DNA from: Streptomyces hygroscopicus subsp. hygroscopicus
Lineage (GTDB): Bacteria; Actinomycetota; Actinomycetes; Streptomycetales; Streptomycetaceae
DNA: 64,000 nucleotides
Assembly (NCBI RefSeq): GCF_030269125.1
Contig: NZ_BSSM01000001.1
Span: forward strand, 434,001-498,000
Direction: 5' to 3'
Within the stretch, counting starts at the first letter, position 1. Each line of letters starts with the position of its first letter. The notes beneath the pieces are model-generated. The model saw nothing but the letters and a program-made list of their open reading frames with translations. It had not been told where the DNA came from and did not search any database. Of the stretch, positions 43,715 through 54,251 are shown one piece after another. The position numbers and the translations under genes are program-made.

Positions 43715-45292
43715 TCAGCGTTGTTGCGCGTCATGCGCGAGCAGCGCGATGTGCACGGAGGCGGCCTGTTCGAAGTCGTCCAGGTCGACGCCGAGGCGGC
43801 CCTGTATGGCCTCCAGGCGGCGGTAGAGCGCGGGTCGGGAGACGTGGTGCAGCCGGGCGGTGCGGGACTTGTTGCGGCCGGTGGCCAGGTAGGTGCGCAG
43901 CACGCCGAGCAGCTCGGGTTCGGGCGCCCGCAGCAGCCCGTCCAGCTCCCGCTCCGCGAACGCCTGCACATGCGGGTCGTCGCGCAACAGCCGCACGAGG
44001 CCCCGCAGATGGACGTCCCTCAGGCGTACGACGACGGGCAGGCCGAGGGCGGTGGAGGAGCCGGCGACGGCTTCGGCGACATGGCGGGCCTCGCGCAGTC
44101 CCGCGGGCACCTCGTCCCAGACGGTGCGCGGGTCGGCGGCGGCGACCACCGCGGCGGGCCGTCCGGTGCCCTCGCGCAGCCGGGCCGCGAAGAGCGTGGT
44201 GAGGGCGTCGGCGGGCCGGTCACGCGGAAGGCTGAGCAGGACCGCGGTGACCCCGTCGGCCAGCTCGGCGGCGAGCCCGGACAGGCCCAGGACCCGCAAC
44301 AGCCGGTCCAGGACGGCCGGTTCGGCGTCGGGCACGACGAGCGGCACGAAGGTGCGCAGATTGACCGGCAGCCCGGCGGCGCGGGCGCGGGGCAGCAGTT
44401 GGCGGGCCGGTACGACGCCGGAGACGAGGTCGGTCAGCAGGCTCTGCGCGGACTGCTCCTCCCAGCTCAGCGGGGAACCGCCGAGCATGCGGTGCAGGAC
44501 CAGCGCCTCGGCGGCCCGGTCGGCGAGCAGCCGTCCGGTGGCCGCCTCGCCCCGGTAGCCGCACAGCAGCAGCCGGCCCCAGAGTTCGCCGCGGCCGCCG
44601 AGTTCGGCGCGGATCCAGGCGTCGAGGGCACCGCCGCCGGCCTGCCGGGCGACGCGCTCCCAGTCGCGCAGCACGTCGTCCACGGCGGAGCGCTCCCCCG
44701 CCGTGGCGAGGACGCGGTGGGCGAGGTTGGTGAGGACGACCGGGCAGGCGCTGTGCCGGGCGACCTCGTCGAGGAGCCGCTGGAGCGGGGCGCCGGCCGT
44801 GATCAGCGCGGTGAGATCGGTGCGTACCGCCTCCGACAGGCTGACGGCCGCGAACTTGCGCCGTACCAGCCGTGACTGCACCTCCTCGGTCAACTCCGCG
44901 AAGGGGAAAGGGCGGTGCAGCACGACCAGCGGCAGCCCGCAGCGCTCGGCGGCGCGGCGCATCACCTCGGGCGGAGCGGGAAAGGCCCGCCCGAGGCCGA
45001 GGACCACGGCGGCGGCCTCGGCGCGGTGCAGGGACTGGATGTAATCGGCCTGCTTGGCCTCGTCGCCGGCGAGGAGCACGCCGGTGGTGAGCACCATCTC
45101 GCCGCCGCTGAGCATCACGCCCACGTCGGCGGCCTCGGCGACGTGCACCCAGCGCACCGGCCGGTCGAGACCGCCGGCACCGGCCACCACCTCCGGCTCC
45201 CCGGCGAGCACCCGCTCCAGCGTCAGCACCTGGCGCACGGAGAGGGCGGGCTCCGGCGGGGCGGCGTGACGGGACTCGGAGGTGGTGGTCAT
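43715..45292 (-). CDS. PucR family transcriptional regulator of the pyrimidine cluster
   Basis: A 525-residue regulator. The N-terminal PucR sensory domain (about residues 18-135) contains VRWVHVAEAADVGVMLSGGE then MVLTTGVLL. The centre is a GGDEF-like or CdaR-type region, and the C-terminal HTH is LATGRNKSRTARLHHVSRPA then LYRRLEAIQGRLGV. Proteins of this type regulate purine, pyrimidine or amino-acid catabolism. It lies inside the cluster, between the aminotransferase and the second nitrilase, so it is the probable specific regulator. The start ATG 45292 has a AAGGGGA site that is present twice, 28 bases apart. Confidence 0.9.
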   Translation of the reverse strand: MTTTSESRHAAPPEPALSVRQVLTLERVLAGEPEVVAGAGGLDRPVRWVHVAEAADVGVMLSGGEMVLTTGVLLAGDEAKQADYIQSLHRAEAAAVVLGLGRAFPAPPEVMRRAAERCGLPLVVLHRPFPFAELTEEVQSRLVRRKFAAVSLSEAVRTDLTALITAGAPLQRLLDEVARHSACPVVLTNLAHRVLATAGERSAVDDVLRDWERVARQAGGGALDAWIRAELGGRGELWGRLLLCGYRGEAATGRLLADRAAEALVLHRMLGGSPLSWEEQSAQSLLTDLVSGVVPARQLLPRARAAGLPVNLRTFVPLVVPDAEPAVLDRLLRVLGLSGLAAELADGVTAVLLSLPRDRPADALTTLFAARLREGTGRPAAVVAAADPRTVWDEVPAGLREARHVAEAVAGSSTALGLPVVVRLRDVHLRGLVRLLRDDPHVQAFAERELDGLLRAPEPELLGVLRTYLATGRNKSRTARLHHVSRPALYRRLEAIQGRLGVDLDDFEQAASVHIALLAHDAQQR

Positions 45293-45299
45293 GGCCGTA

Positions 45300-45338
45300 T
45301 CCCCTTGGTGCTCGGCAGTGCCAGGTGTCCCCTTGGTG
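45300..45338. repeat. Direct repeat duplicating the pucR ribosome-binding region
   Basis: The 11-mer TCCCCTTGGTG occurs at 45300-45310 and 45328-45338. On the coding (minus) strand it reads CACCAAGGGGA, and the copy next to ATG 45292 provides the Shine-Dalgarno sequence. The second copy lies 28 bases upstream, in the gap to the aminotransferase gene. It may be a duplication of the initiation region or a binding-site pair. Confidence 0.6.
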
Positions 45339-45351
45339 TAGTACGTGTTTG

Positions 45352-46638
45352 TTACGAGTAGGCGCTCCGGAGCGCGTCCTCCAGGATGTCGGCGCCCTCC
45401 TCGGCCTCCGCCACGGTCAGCGACAGCGGCGGGGCGACACGCAGGGCGCTGGTGTCGTGGCCGCCGCCCTTGCCGATGAGCAGGCCGCCCGCGCGGGCCG
45501 CCTCCAGGACGGCGGCGGCCGCCTGCGGGTCGGCCTCGCCGGTGTCCGGCTTCGCCAGCTCGATGCCGATCATCAGGCCGCGCCCCCGGATCTCCCGTAC
45601 CCCGGGCAGCTGGGCGGTGACGGCGCGCAGCCGCTCGATGAGCAGGCCGCCGACCCGGCGGGCGTTGCCCTGGAGGTCGTGTTCGAGGAGATAGGCGAGG
45701 TTGGCGAGGCCGGCCGCCATGGTGAGCTGGGTGCCGCCGAAGGTGGAGATGCTGTTGGCGTCCAGGCAGTTCATGATCTCGGCGCGGGCGATGACCCCGC
45801 CGATGGAGGCGCCGTTGCCGATGCCCTTGGCGAAGGTGACGATGTCCGGGGGGCCGCTGCGGGCGTGCGCCTGCCAGCCCCAGAAGTGGTCGCCGGTGCG
45901 GCCCCAGCCGGTCTGCACCTCGTCGGAGATCCACAGGATGCCGTGGGCGTTCAGCACCTCGCGGAAGGCGGCGTACAGGCCGTCGGGCGGGGAGGTGAAC
46001 CCGCCGACGCCCTGGATGGGTTCGGCGATCAGCGCGGCGGGGGGCCGGGTGTGGCCGAGGACGTCCTTCAGGTCGGCGACACAGGCGTCGATGAAGGCGC
46101 GGTCGTCGAGGTGGGCGAAGGGTCCCCGGGTGCGGACGCCGCCGTGCACGTACAGGGTCTGCAGCGGGGACAGGGACGTCGGGGACCAGCCGCGGTTGCC
46201 GGTGACGCCGACGGTGGAGAAGGAGCGGCCGTGGTAGCTGTTGCGCATGGCCAGGATGCTGTTGGTGCGCCGGTACGTGGTGGCCAGCAGCAGCGCGGTG
46301 TCGTTGGCCTCGGTGCCGGAGGTGGTGAAGAAGACGCGGGCGTCGGGGATGCCGCTCACCTGGGCCACCCGCTCGGCGAGTTCGACCATCGGGCGGTTGA
46401 GGTAGAGGGTCGAGGAGTGCAGGATGCGTCCGGCCTGCTCGCTGACCGCCTTGGTGACCTCGGGCAGCGCGTGCGCGGTCATCGTGGTGAGGATGCCGCC
46501 GAAGAAGTCCAGGTAGCGGTTGCCGTCGGAGTCCCAGACGTGGCGGCCCTCACCGTGGGTGATCTCGATCGGGTCGTCGTAGTAGAGGGCGAGCCAGTCC
46601 GGCATCACCCTGCGGTGTCGGGAGTAGAGGTCGCTCAC
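45352..46638 (-). CDS. Class III aminotransferase, probable beta-alanine transaminase
   Basis: A 428-residue PLP-dependent class III (omega) aminotransferase. Supporting blocks: FFTTSGTEANDTALLLATTY, YHGRSFSTVGVTGNRGW, ISDEVQTGWGRTG with the conserved Asp, and the PLP-lysine in IVTFAKGIGNGASIGGVI (about residue 260). It would move the amino group of beta-alanine (or beta-aminoisobutyrate) to pyruvate or 2-oxoglutarate, completing pyrimidine breakdown to malonic semialdehyde. GTG 46638 overlaps the stop of the ureidopropionase gene (GTGA), and stops 59 bases before pucR. Substrate is inferred from the operon. Confidence 0.87.
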   Translation of the reverse strand: MSDLYSRHRRVMPDWLALYYDDPIEITHGEGRHVWDSDGNRYLDFFGGILTTMTAHALPEVTKAVSEQAGRILHSSTLYLNRPMVELAERVAQVSGIPDARVFFTTSGTEANDTALLLATTYRRTNSILAMRNSYHGRSFSTVGVTGNRGWSPTSLSPLQTLYVHGGVRTRGPFAHLDDRAFIDACVADLKDVLGHTRPPAALIAEPIQGVGGFTSPPDGLYAAFREVLNAHGILWISDEVQTGWGRTGDHFWGWQAHARSGPPDIVTFAKGIGNGASIGGVIARAEIMNCLDANSISTFGGTQLTMAAGLANLAYLLEHDLQGNARRVGGLLIERLRAVTAQLPGVREIRGRGLMIGIELAKPDTGEADPQAAAAVLEAARAGGLLIGKGGGHDTSALRVAPPLSLTVAEAEEGADILEDALRSAYS

Positions 46639-47477
46639 GGCTGCACCAGCCCTTCGTAGGCGTCGGGACGGCGGTCGCGGTAGAAGGCCCACTGCTGCCG
46701 CACGTCGTCGATGAGTGCGAGGTCCAGGTCGCGGACGAGGAGTTCCTCGGCCTCGTCGCCCGCGACGTCGCCGACGAACCGGCCCGTGGGGTCCACGAAG
46801 TACGACGTCCCGTAGAAGTCGTCGTCCCCGTACTCCTCCTGTCCCACCCGGTTGATGGCGGCGACGAAGTACTCGTTGGCCACGGCCGCGGCGGGCTGCT
46901 CCAGCTGCCACAGGTGGGCGGACAGGCCCCGGTGGGTGGCGGAGGGGTTGTAGACCAGCCTGGCTCCGTTGAGCCCGAGTTGCCGCCAGCCCTCCGGGAA
47001 GTGGCGGTCGTAGCAGATGTAGACGCCGACCTTGCCGACGGCGGTGTCGAAGACGGGCCAGCCGAGGTTGCCGGGGCGGAAGTAGTACTTCTCCCAGAAG
47101 CCCTCGACCTGGGGGATGTGGTGCTTGCGGTACTTGCCGAGGTAGCTGCCGTCGGCGTCGATCACGGCGGCGGTGTTGTAGTAGAACCCGGACTGCTCGA
47201 TCTCGGACACCGGCGCGACGATCACCATGCCGGTCTCCCGCGCCAGGTCCCTCATCCGCCGCACCGTCGGCCCGTCGGGCACGGGTTCGGCCCACCGGAA
47301 GTGTTCCTTGTCCTGGACCTGGCAGAAGTAGGGGGCGTTGAACACCTCCTGGAACCCGATGATCCGCGCGCCCCGCCGGGCCGCCTCACGGGCGTGCTCC
47401 TCGTGTTTCGCCACCATGGACCCGGTGTCGCCGGTCCAGGTGGCCTGGACCAGCGCGGCGCGGACGACGTTGGCCAT
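46635..47477 (-). CDS. Carbon-nitrogen hydrolase, probable beta-ureidopropionase (copy 2)
   Basis: A 280-residue nitrilase-superfamily enzyme closely related to the one at 42717-43559. Triad blocks: IGFQEVFNAPYFC, KYRKHHIPQVEGFWEKYY and VGVYICYDRHFPEGW. Both copies keep QLEQPAAAVANEYFV and the same N- and C-termini, so they arose by duplication and now flank the pucR gene and the aminotransferase. It is the first gene of the operon; a palindromic operator candidate lies 28-59 bases upstream of ATG 47477. The aminotransferase is co-translated with it. Confidence 0.9.
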   Translation of the reverse strand: MANVVRAALVQATWTGDTGSMVAKHEEHAREAARRGARIIGFQEVFNAPYFCQVQDKEHFRWAEPVPDGPTVRRMRDLARETGMVIVAPVSEIEQSGFYYNTAAVIDADGSYLGKYRKHHIPQVEGFWEKYYFRPGNLGWPVFDTAVGKVGVYICYDRHFPEGWRQLGLNGARLVYNPSATHRGLSAHLWQLEQPAAAVANEYFVAAINRVGQEEYGDDDFYGTSYFVDPTGRFVGDVAGDEAEELLVRDLDLALIDDVRQQWAFYRDRRPDAYEGLVQP

Positions 47478-47504
47478 GAGGTGCTCCTTCGACACGACGT
47501 CAGA

Positions 47505-47536
47505 GCCTCTACACCCGTAGAGCAGACCGTAGAGGC
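47505..47536 (-). promoter_or_regulatory. Operator candidate with three GTAGAG-type half-sites
   Basis: GCCTCTAC at 47505-47512 and GTAGAGGC at 47529-47536 form a perfect 8-bp inverted repeat. Between them GTAGAG at 47517-47522 repeats the right arm at a 12-base interval and also forms an inverted pair with the left arm. It lies just upstream of the first ureidopropionase gene, where a PucR or XRE regulator could bind. Confidence 0.55.
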
Positions 47537-47628
47537 ACGAACGTAAGCCTCCCGGGGCGCCTTGCCAAGACCATCGCCGCCAACCCGCCGATTCACACTC
47601 CGGTGGGTGAGCCGGGGCCCGGGGTCTC

Positions 47629-47880
47629 CTAGACGGCCGCCGGGGTGCAGTGCGCCGCCAGCTCGTCCATCGACAGGCCCAGCGCTCCGGCCAGCGCGGC
47701 CACCGTGAAGAACGCCGGGGTCGGCGCGCGGCCCGTCTCGATCTTGCGCAGCGTCTCGGCCGAGACACCCGCCGCGGCGGCGACGTCGACCATGCTCCGG
47801 TCGCCGCGCGCCTCGCGCAGCAGCCGCCCGAGCCGCTCGCCGCGCTCGTGCTCTTCGGGGGTGAGGGGGGTGCGCACCAT
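47629..47880 (-). CDS. XRE-family helix-turn-helix regulator
   Basis: An 83-residue regulator that is almost entirely a Cro/CI-type HTH: GERLGRLLREARGDRSMVDV, AAAAGVSAETLRKIETGRAP and FFTVAALAGALGLSMDELAA. ATG 47880 is chosen as MVRTPLTPEEHERG is a normal start for these proteins; the open frame to 47937 adds 19 residues lacking family features. It is divergent from map across 77 bases that contain repeats suitable for autoregulation. The target is not known. Confidence 0.85.
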   Translation of the reverse strand: MVRTPLTPEEHERGERLGRLLREARGDRSMVDVAAAAGVSAETLRKIETGRAPTPAFFTVAALAGALGLSMDELAAHCTPAAV

Positions 47881-47903
47881 GCGTCCATTGTGCCCGGCCC
47901 CCG

Positions 47904-47957
47904 TTCGAATACCGCCCTCCGCGTGCGTCCAATTCAAATACCGGTATAGTAATTGGC
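47904..47957 (+). promoter_or_regulatory. Probable leaderless promoter of map with repeated operator-like motif
   Basis: TATAGT at 47945-47950 is a good -10 box and ends only 7 bases before ATG 47958, so the transcript probably begins at or next to the start codon; no Shine-Dalgarno sequence is present. TTCGAATACCG (47904-47914) and TTCAAATACCG (47933-47943) are near-identical repeats 29 bases apart, the second overlapping the promoter. CCAATT/AATTGG (47929-47934, 47951-47956) form an inverted repeat around the -10. The region is notably A+T-rich for this genome. Confidence 0.6.
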
Positions 47958-48734
47958 ATGGTGGAACTGAAGACGGACGCGTCCATCGACGCGATGCACG
48001 CCGCGGGCCAGGTCGTCGGGCGGGCCCTGAGTGCCGTACGGGAGGCCGCGGGGGTCGGGGTCTCCCTGCTGGACCTCGACGAGGTGGCGCGGGAGGTGCT
48101 GCGGACGGCGGGGGCCTCCTCGCCGTTCCTCGGGTACCGCCCCTCCTTCGCCCCGACCCCCTTCCCCGCGGTGATCTGCGCCTCGGTCAACGACGCGATC
48201 GTGCACGGCGTCCCCACCGGGTACCGGCTGCGCGACGGCGACCTGGTCTCCATCGACTGCGGGGCGCTGCTGGACGGCTGGGCCGGCGACTCGGCGATCA
48301 GCTTCACGGTGGGCCGTCCGCGCCCGGCCGACGTCCGGCTGATCGACACCGCGGAGCGGGCGCTGGCGGCCGGCATCGAGGCGGCCGTGGTGGGCAACCG
48401 CATCGGCGACATCGCGCACGCCGTCGGCCGGGTGTGCCGTGCGGCGGGCTACGGCGTCCCGCAGGACTTCGGCGGCCACGGCATCGGCCGCCGTATGCAC
48501 GAGGACCCCGGCGTCCCCAACGAGGGGCGGCCCGGCCGCGGTCTCCCGCTGCGCCCCGGCCTGGTCCTCGCCATCGAGCCGATGCTGATCGCGGGCGGCC
48601 GCGACGACTACCACCCCGCCCCCGACGGCTGGACCCTGCGCACGAACGACGGCTCCCGCGCCGCCCACGTGGAACACACCGTGGCGATCACGGAGAGCGG
48701 CCCCCGGGTCCTGACGGCGAGGGAGACGCCCTGA
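47958..48734 (+). CDS. map: Methionine aminopeptidase, type I
   Basis: A 258-residue MetAP. The metal ligands and catalytic His are in VNDAIVHGVPTGYRL, VSIDCGALLDGWAGDSAISF (two Asp), FGGHGIGRRMHEDPGVPNEG (His), AIEPMLIAGG (Glu) and AAHVEHTVAIT (Glu). It removes the initiator methionine from new proteins. Streptomycetes usually carry more than one map gene; this one stands outside the ribosomal-protein region, next to an XRE regulator, and is probably leaderless, so it may be a conditional paralogue. Confidence 0.93.
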   Translation: MVELKTDASIDAMHAAGQVVGRALSAVREAAGVGVSLLDLDEVAREVLRTAGASSPFLGYRPSFAPTPFPAVICASVNDAIVHGVPTGYRLRDGDLVSIDCGALLDGWAGDSAISFTVGRPRPADVRLIDTAERALAAGIEAAVVGNRIGDIAHAVGRVCRAAGYGVPQDFGGHGIGRRMHEDPGVPNEGRPGRGLPLRPGLVLAIEPMLIAGGRDDYHPAPDGWTLRTNDGSRAAHVEHTVAITESGPRVLTARETP

Positions 48735-48836
48735 GGGCGCGGGACCGTACCGGCGTGCGGCTCCGTCGCTCGGCGCGACCGCCCGCGCGGACCCGCACGC
48801 CACCGCCCCCGCACGCCCGCCCCCCTCCTGGGCGAA

Positions 48837-48873
48837 CATGCCCACCCCCACACTTCATGCCATCGTGGGCATG
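48837..48873. promoter_or_regulatory. Perfect inverted repeat upstream of the ClpC-family gene
   Basis: CATGCCCAC at 48837-48845 and GTGGGCATG at 48865-48873 form a 9-bp perfect inverted repeat with a 19-base spacer, 57-93 bases upstream of ATG 48930. It may be an operator of the chaperone gene or a terminator for map. It does not match the HspR (HAIR) consensus. Confidence 0.45.
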
Positions 48874-48929
48874 AGCAGCCCCACCCCGGTTACCCGGCGG
48901 AGCCACCGTCAGCGAAGGAACGGAACGCC

Positions 48930-51503
<2,574 letters not shown>

Positions 51504-51514
51504 GAACCGTGTGC

Positions 51515-51549
51515 GAAGGCGCCGGGGACGAGCCGTCCCCGGCGCCTTC
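51515..51549. terminator. Strong hairpin terminator between clpC and ggt
   Basis: A perfect 15-bp stem (GAAGGCGCCGGGGAC at 51515-51529, GTCCCCGGCGCCTTC at 51535-51549) with a 5-base loop GAGCC, starting 11 bases after the clpC stop. The secreted ggt gene converges and ends at 51566, so the structure can serve both strands. Confidence 0.85.
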
Positions 51550-51565
51550 GTCGTGCCCGCGGGGT

Positions 51566-53368
51566 CTAAGGGGCCTGGTCCACGACCATCGCCGAACCCC
51601 CGCCGCGTCGTACCTTCTCCGCCGCGGCCAGCCACCTGCCGTCGGGCAGCCGCTGCACGCCGGTCGCGGCGCCGATCTCCGGGTTGAGGGTGAAGCGGTG
51701 GCCGATGGCCTCCAGCTGGGACCTCAGCGGGCTGTCGTACAGGGCCGGTTCGAGTTCCGTCCGGGCCGCGTTGCGCTGGCTGGCGCGGGGCGCGGCGATG
51801 GCGTCGACCAGCGGCAGCCGCCGGTCGAGGAACTCGGTGAGGGTCTGCAGCACGGTGGTGATGATGGTCGCGCCGCCGGGCGAACCCAGGGCCACGACGG
51901 GCCGGTTGTGGGCGTCGAGGACGATCGTCGGCGAGATCGAGGAGCGCGGCCGCTTGCCCGGCCCCGGCAGGTTCGGGTCGGGCACCGACGGGCTCGCGGG
52001 GGCGAAGGAGAAGTCCGTCAGCTCGTTGTTGAGCAGGAAGCCCCGGCCGGGCACGGTCATCGCGCTGCCGCCGGTCTGCTCGATGGTGAGCGTGTACGAG
52101 ACGACGTCGCCCCACTTGTCGGCCACCGTCAGATGGGTGGTGTTCTGGCCCTCGTACGTCGTCGGGGCCGCCTCGCCGCCCTGGTCGCAGTCCTTCGGGT
52201 GGTACGGGTCGCCGGGGGCGAGCGGACTGGTGAGGACCGCGTCGTCCTTGATCAGGCAGGCCCGCGAGTCCGCGAACCGCTGCGACAGCAGCCGGCTGGT
52301 GGGGACGTTCTCGAAGGCGGGGTCGCCGACCCAGCGGCCGCGGTCGGCGAACGCGATCCGGCTGGCCTCGATGAAGTGGTGCAGGTACTGCGCCTCGCTC
52401 ATCTTCGAGAGGTCGGAGTTCTCCAGGATGTTGAGCGCCTCGCCGACCGTGGTGCCGCCCGAGGAGGACGGGGCGATGGAGTACACGTTCAGCCCGCGGT
52501 ACGACGTCCTGGTGGGCGCCTGCGCCTTGGCGCGGTAGACGGCGAGGTCCTTCTCGGCGAGCTTGCCGGGGCGGGCGTTCCAGCCGGACGCCGGGTCCAC
52601 GCGGGGGTGCTCGACCGTGTCGATGATGTCGTCGCCGATGTCGCCCCGGTAGATCGCGCCGATGCCCTTCTTCGCCAGCTCCTCGTAGGTGCGGGCGAGT
52701 TCGGGGTTCTTGAAGGTGGAGCCGACGGCGGGCAGGTTGCCACCGGGCAGGAACAGCTTGGCGGTGTCCGGGAAGTAGCGGAACCGGGTCTCGTTGGCGG
52801 CGGTCTGCGAGCGGAAGGTGTCGTCCACGGTGAAGCCGTCGCGGGCGAGCCGCTCGGCGGGCTTCAGGACACTGCCGAGCTTCCGGCTGCCCCACTGGTC
52901 GAGGGCCGTCTGCCAGGTGGCGGGCGTGCCCGGGGTGCCGACGCCGAGGCCGCTGCTGACCGCGTCGTCGAAGGGGAGCGGCTTGCCGTTCTCCATGAAC
53001 AGGCCGGAGTCGGCGGACTGCGGTGCCGTCTCTCGGCCGTCGATGGTGTGGACCGTGCGCGTCCTCGCGTCGTAGTAGACGAAGTAGCCGCCCCCGCCGA
53101 TGCCGGACGAGTAGGGCTCGGTGACGCCGAGCGCGGCGGCGGTGGCGACGGCGGCGTCCACCGCGTTGCCGCCGTGCTTGAGTACCTCGATGCCGGCGGC
53201 GGTGGCGTCCTTGTCGACGCTGGCGACGGCACCGCCGTAGCCCACGGCCACCGGTGTCTTGCCGGCCGGTTCGCTCTTCGGGGCGGGTGGCGCCGCGGCC
53301 CCCACCGTCACCACGGCGGCCGAGACCACCGTCAGAACCGCCAGCCTCCGCGTGCCTGGACGACCCAT
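51566..53368 (-). CDS. ggt: Gamma-glutamyltransferase (secreted)
   Basis: A 600-residue Ggt precursor with an N-terminal signal peptide (RRLAVLTVVSAAVVTVGAAA). GGNAVDAAVATAAALGVTEP, YSSGIGGGGYFVYYDA and GRETAP are family blocks; the self-cleavage site precedes the nucleophilic Thr in YEGQNTTHLTVADKWGD (about residue 400), and LNNELTDFSF and LGSPGGATIITTVLQ follow. It hydrolyses or transfers the gamma-glutamyl group of glutathione-like or gamma-glutamyl compounds outside the cell. Unlike the copy at 24754-26571, both T-T-H residues and the signal peptide are intact. Confidence 0.93.
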   Translation of the reverse strand: MGRPGTRRLAVLTVVSAAVVTVGAAAPPAPKSEPAGKTPVAVGYGGAVASVDKDATAAGIEVLKHGGNAVDAAVATAAALGVTEPYSSGIGGGGYFVYYDARTRTVHTIDGRETAPQSADSGLFMENGKPLPFDDAVSSGLGVGTPGTPATWQTALDQWGSRKLGSVLKPAERLARDGFTVDDTFRSQTAANETRFRYFPDTAKLFLPGGNLPAVGSTFKNPELARTYEELAKKGIGAIYRGDIGDDIIDTVEHPRVDPASGWNARPGKLAEKDLAVYRAKAQAPTRTSYRGLNVYSIAPSSSGGTTVGEALNILENSDLSKMSEAQYLHHFIEASRIAFADRGRWVGDPAFENVPTSRLLSQRFADSRACLIKDDAVLTSPLAPGDPYHPKDCDQGGEAAPTTYEGQNTTHLTVADKWGDVVSYTLTIEQTGGSAMTVPGRGFLLNNELTDFSFAPASPSVPDPNLPGPGKRPRSSISPTIVLDAHNRPVVALGSPGGATIITTVLQTLTEFLDRRLPLVDAIAAPRASQRNAARTELEPALYDSPLRSQLEAIGHRFTLNPEIGAATGVQRLPDGRWLAAAEKVRRGGGSAMVVDQAP

Positions 53369-53510
53369 CCGTACCTCCCGTCGGGACAGTCAGCGCAGCG
53401 TAGCCAGATTGTCACACTCACGACAGTACGCCTCGATCACCCGCCACACGACCGCCACAGTTCGAACACCGGTACGCCCGGGGCGTCTCGGACCGCTAGC
53501 ATGCGCGGCC

Positions 53511-54251
53511 ATGAACGACGACGTGCGCAACATCGTCCTGGGTCTGGTGGCCACCGCCATCTCCGCCTCGCTCGGCTGGCTCGCCCGTACGTATCTGTGG
53601 CGCCGCGAACTCCGGCGCAAGCAGGCCTTCTTCGGTCTGCCGGAGCACGCGGAGTCGCTGCTCGTCGTCAACCGCGACCCGGCCGCGACAGAACCCGCCG
53701 TGCACCGCTTCGACGTGTTCGCGCTGCTGGAGCTGTCCGCGCTCATCAAGGAGTGCGGGGCGCACGCCGAGGTGGTCACGCAGGACGCGGTCCGTCAGGG
53801 CTTCGGCGAACGCACCGAGTTCTGTGTGGGCGGGCCGGCGTCCAACCGCCGCATGGCCGCGCACCTGTCAGCGATGCTGCCGGGCCTGCGGATCAACACC
53901 GAGCCCGAACCGGTCGCCGAGCGGTCCGCGTTCCGGATCGGCGGGGAGCACTACGCGATGGAGCGTGGCCTGTCGGAGCACGTGCTGCTCGCGCGGGTCA
54001 CCACCGGGGGGCGGGCACGCCCGGTGTTCCTGTTCTGCGGCCAGAGCGCGATCACCAACCAGGCCGCGACCCGGTATCTGGCCCGTCATCACGAGCGGTT
54101 GGCCCGCAAGTACCGCGACGGCACCTTCGTGCTGCTGCTGAAGGTCCTCAACTCGGCCGCGTACGGACCGGACGTGGTGGAACTGGTGGCGGACGTGACC
54201 CGGGCGGCGCGCAGTCCGCTGCCGGAGCCGGAGGCCGCCGGGACCGCTTGA
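53511..54251 (+). CDS. Membrane-anchored protein with Rossmann-like soluble domain, unknown
   Basis: A 246-residue protein I do not recognise. One N-terminal TM helix (NIVLGLVATAISASLGWLAR, about residues 7-26) precedes a basic stretch (RRELRRKQ), then an alpha/beta domain: ESLLVVNRDP, FALLELSALIKECGAHAEVV, FCVGGPASNRRMAAHLSAML, ARPVFLFCGQSAITNQAATR and FVLLLKVLNSAAYGPDVVEL. The Gly-Gly turn after a beta strand and the second FLFCGQS strand suggest nucleotide binding, loosely like SLOG/Rossmann sensor domains. ATG 53511 is used because the TM helix follows directly. It stands alone between a Ggt and a long convergent gap. Confidence 0.75.
   Translation: MNDDVRNIVLGLVATAISASLGWLARTYLWRRELRRKQAFFGLPEHAESLLVVNRDPAATEPAVHRFDVFALLELSALIKECGAHAEVVTQDAVRQGFGERTEFCVGGPASNRRMAAHLSAMLPGLRINTEPEPVAERSAFRIGGEHYAMERGLSEHVLLARVTTGGRARPVFLFCGQSAITNQAATRYLARHHERLARKYRDGTFVLLLKVLNSAAYGPDVVELVADVTRAARSPLPEPEAAGTA

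Noticed and set aside
48837..48873. HspR or ClgR operator for the ClpC-family gene
   Set aside because: The inverted repeat does not match the HspR (CTTGAGT-N7-ACTCAAG) pattern, and no clear ClgR site was found; kept only as an unnamed inverted repeat.
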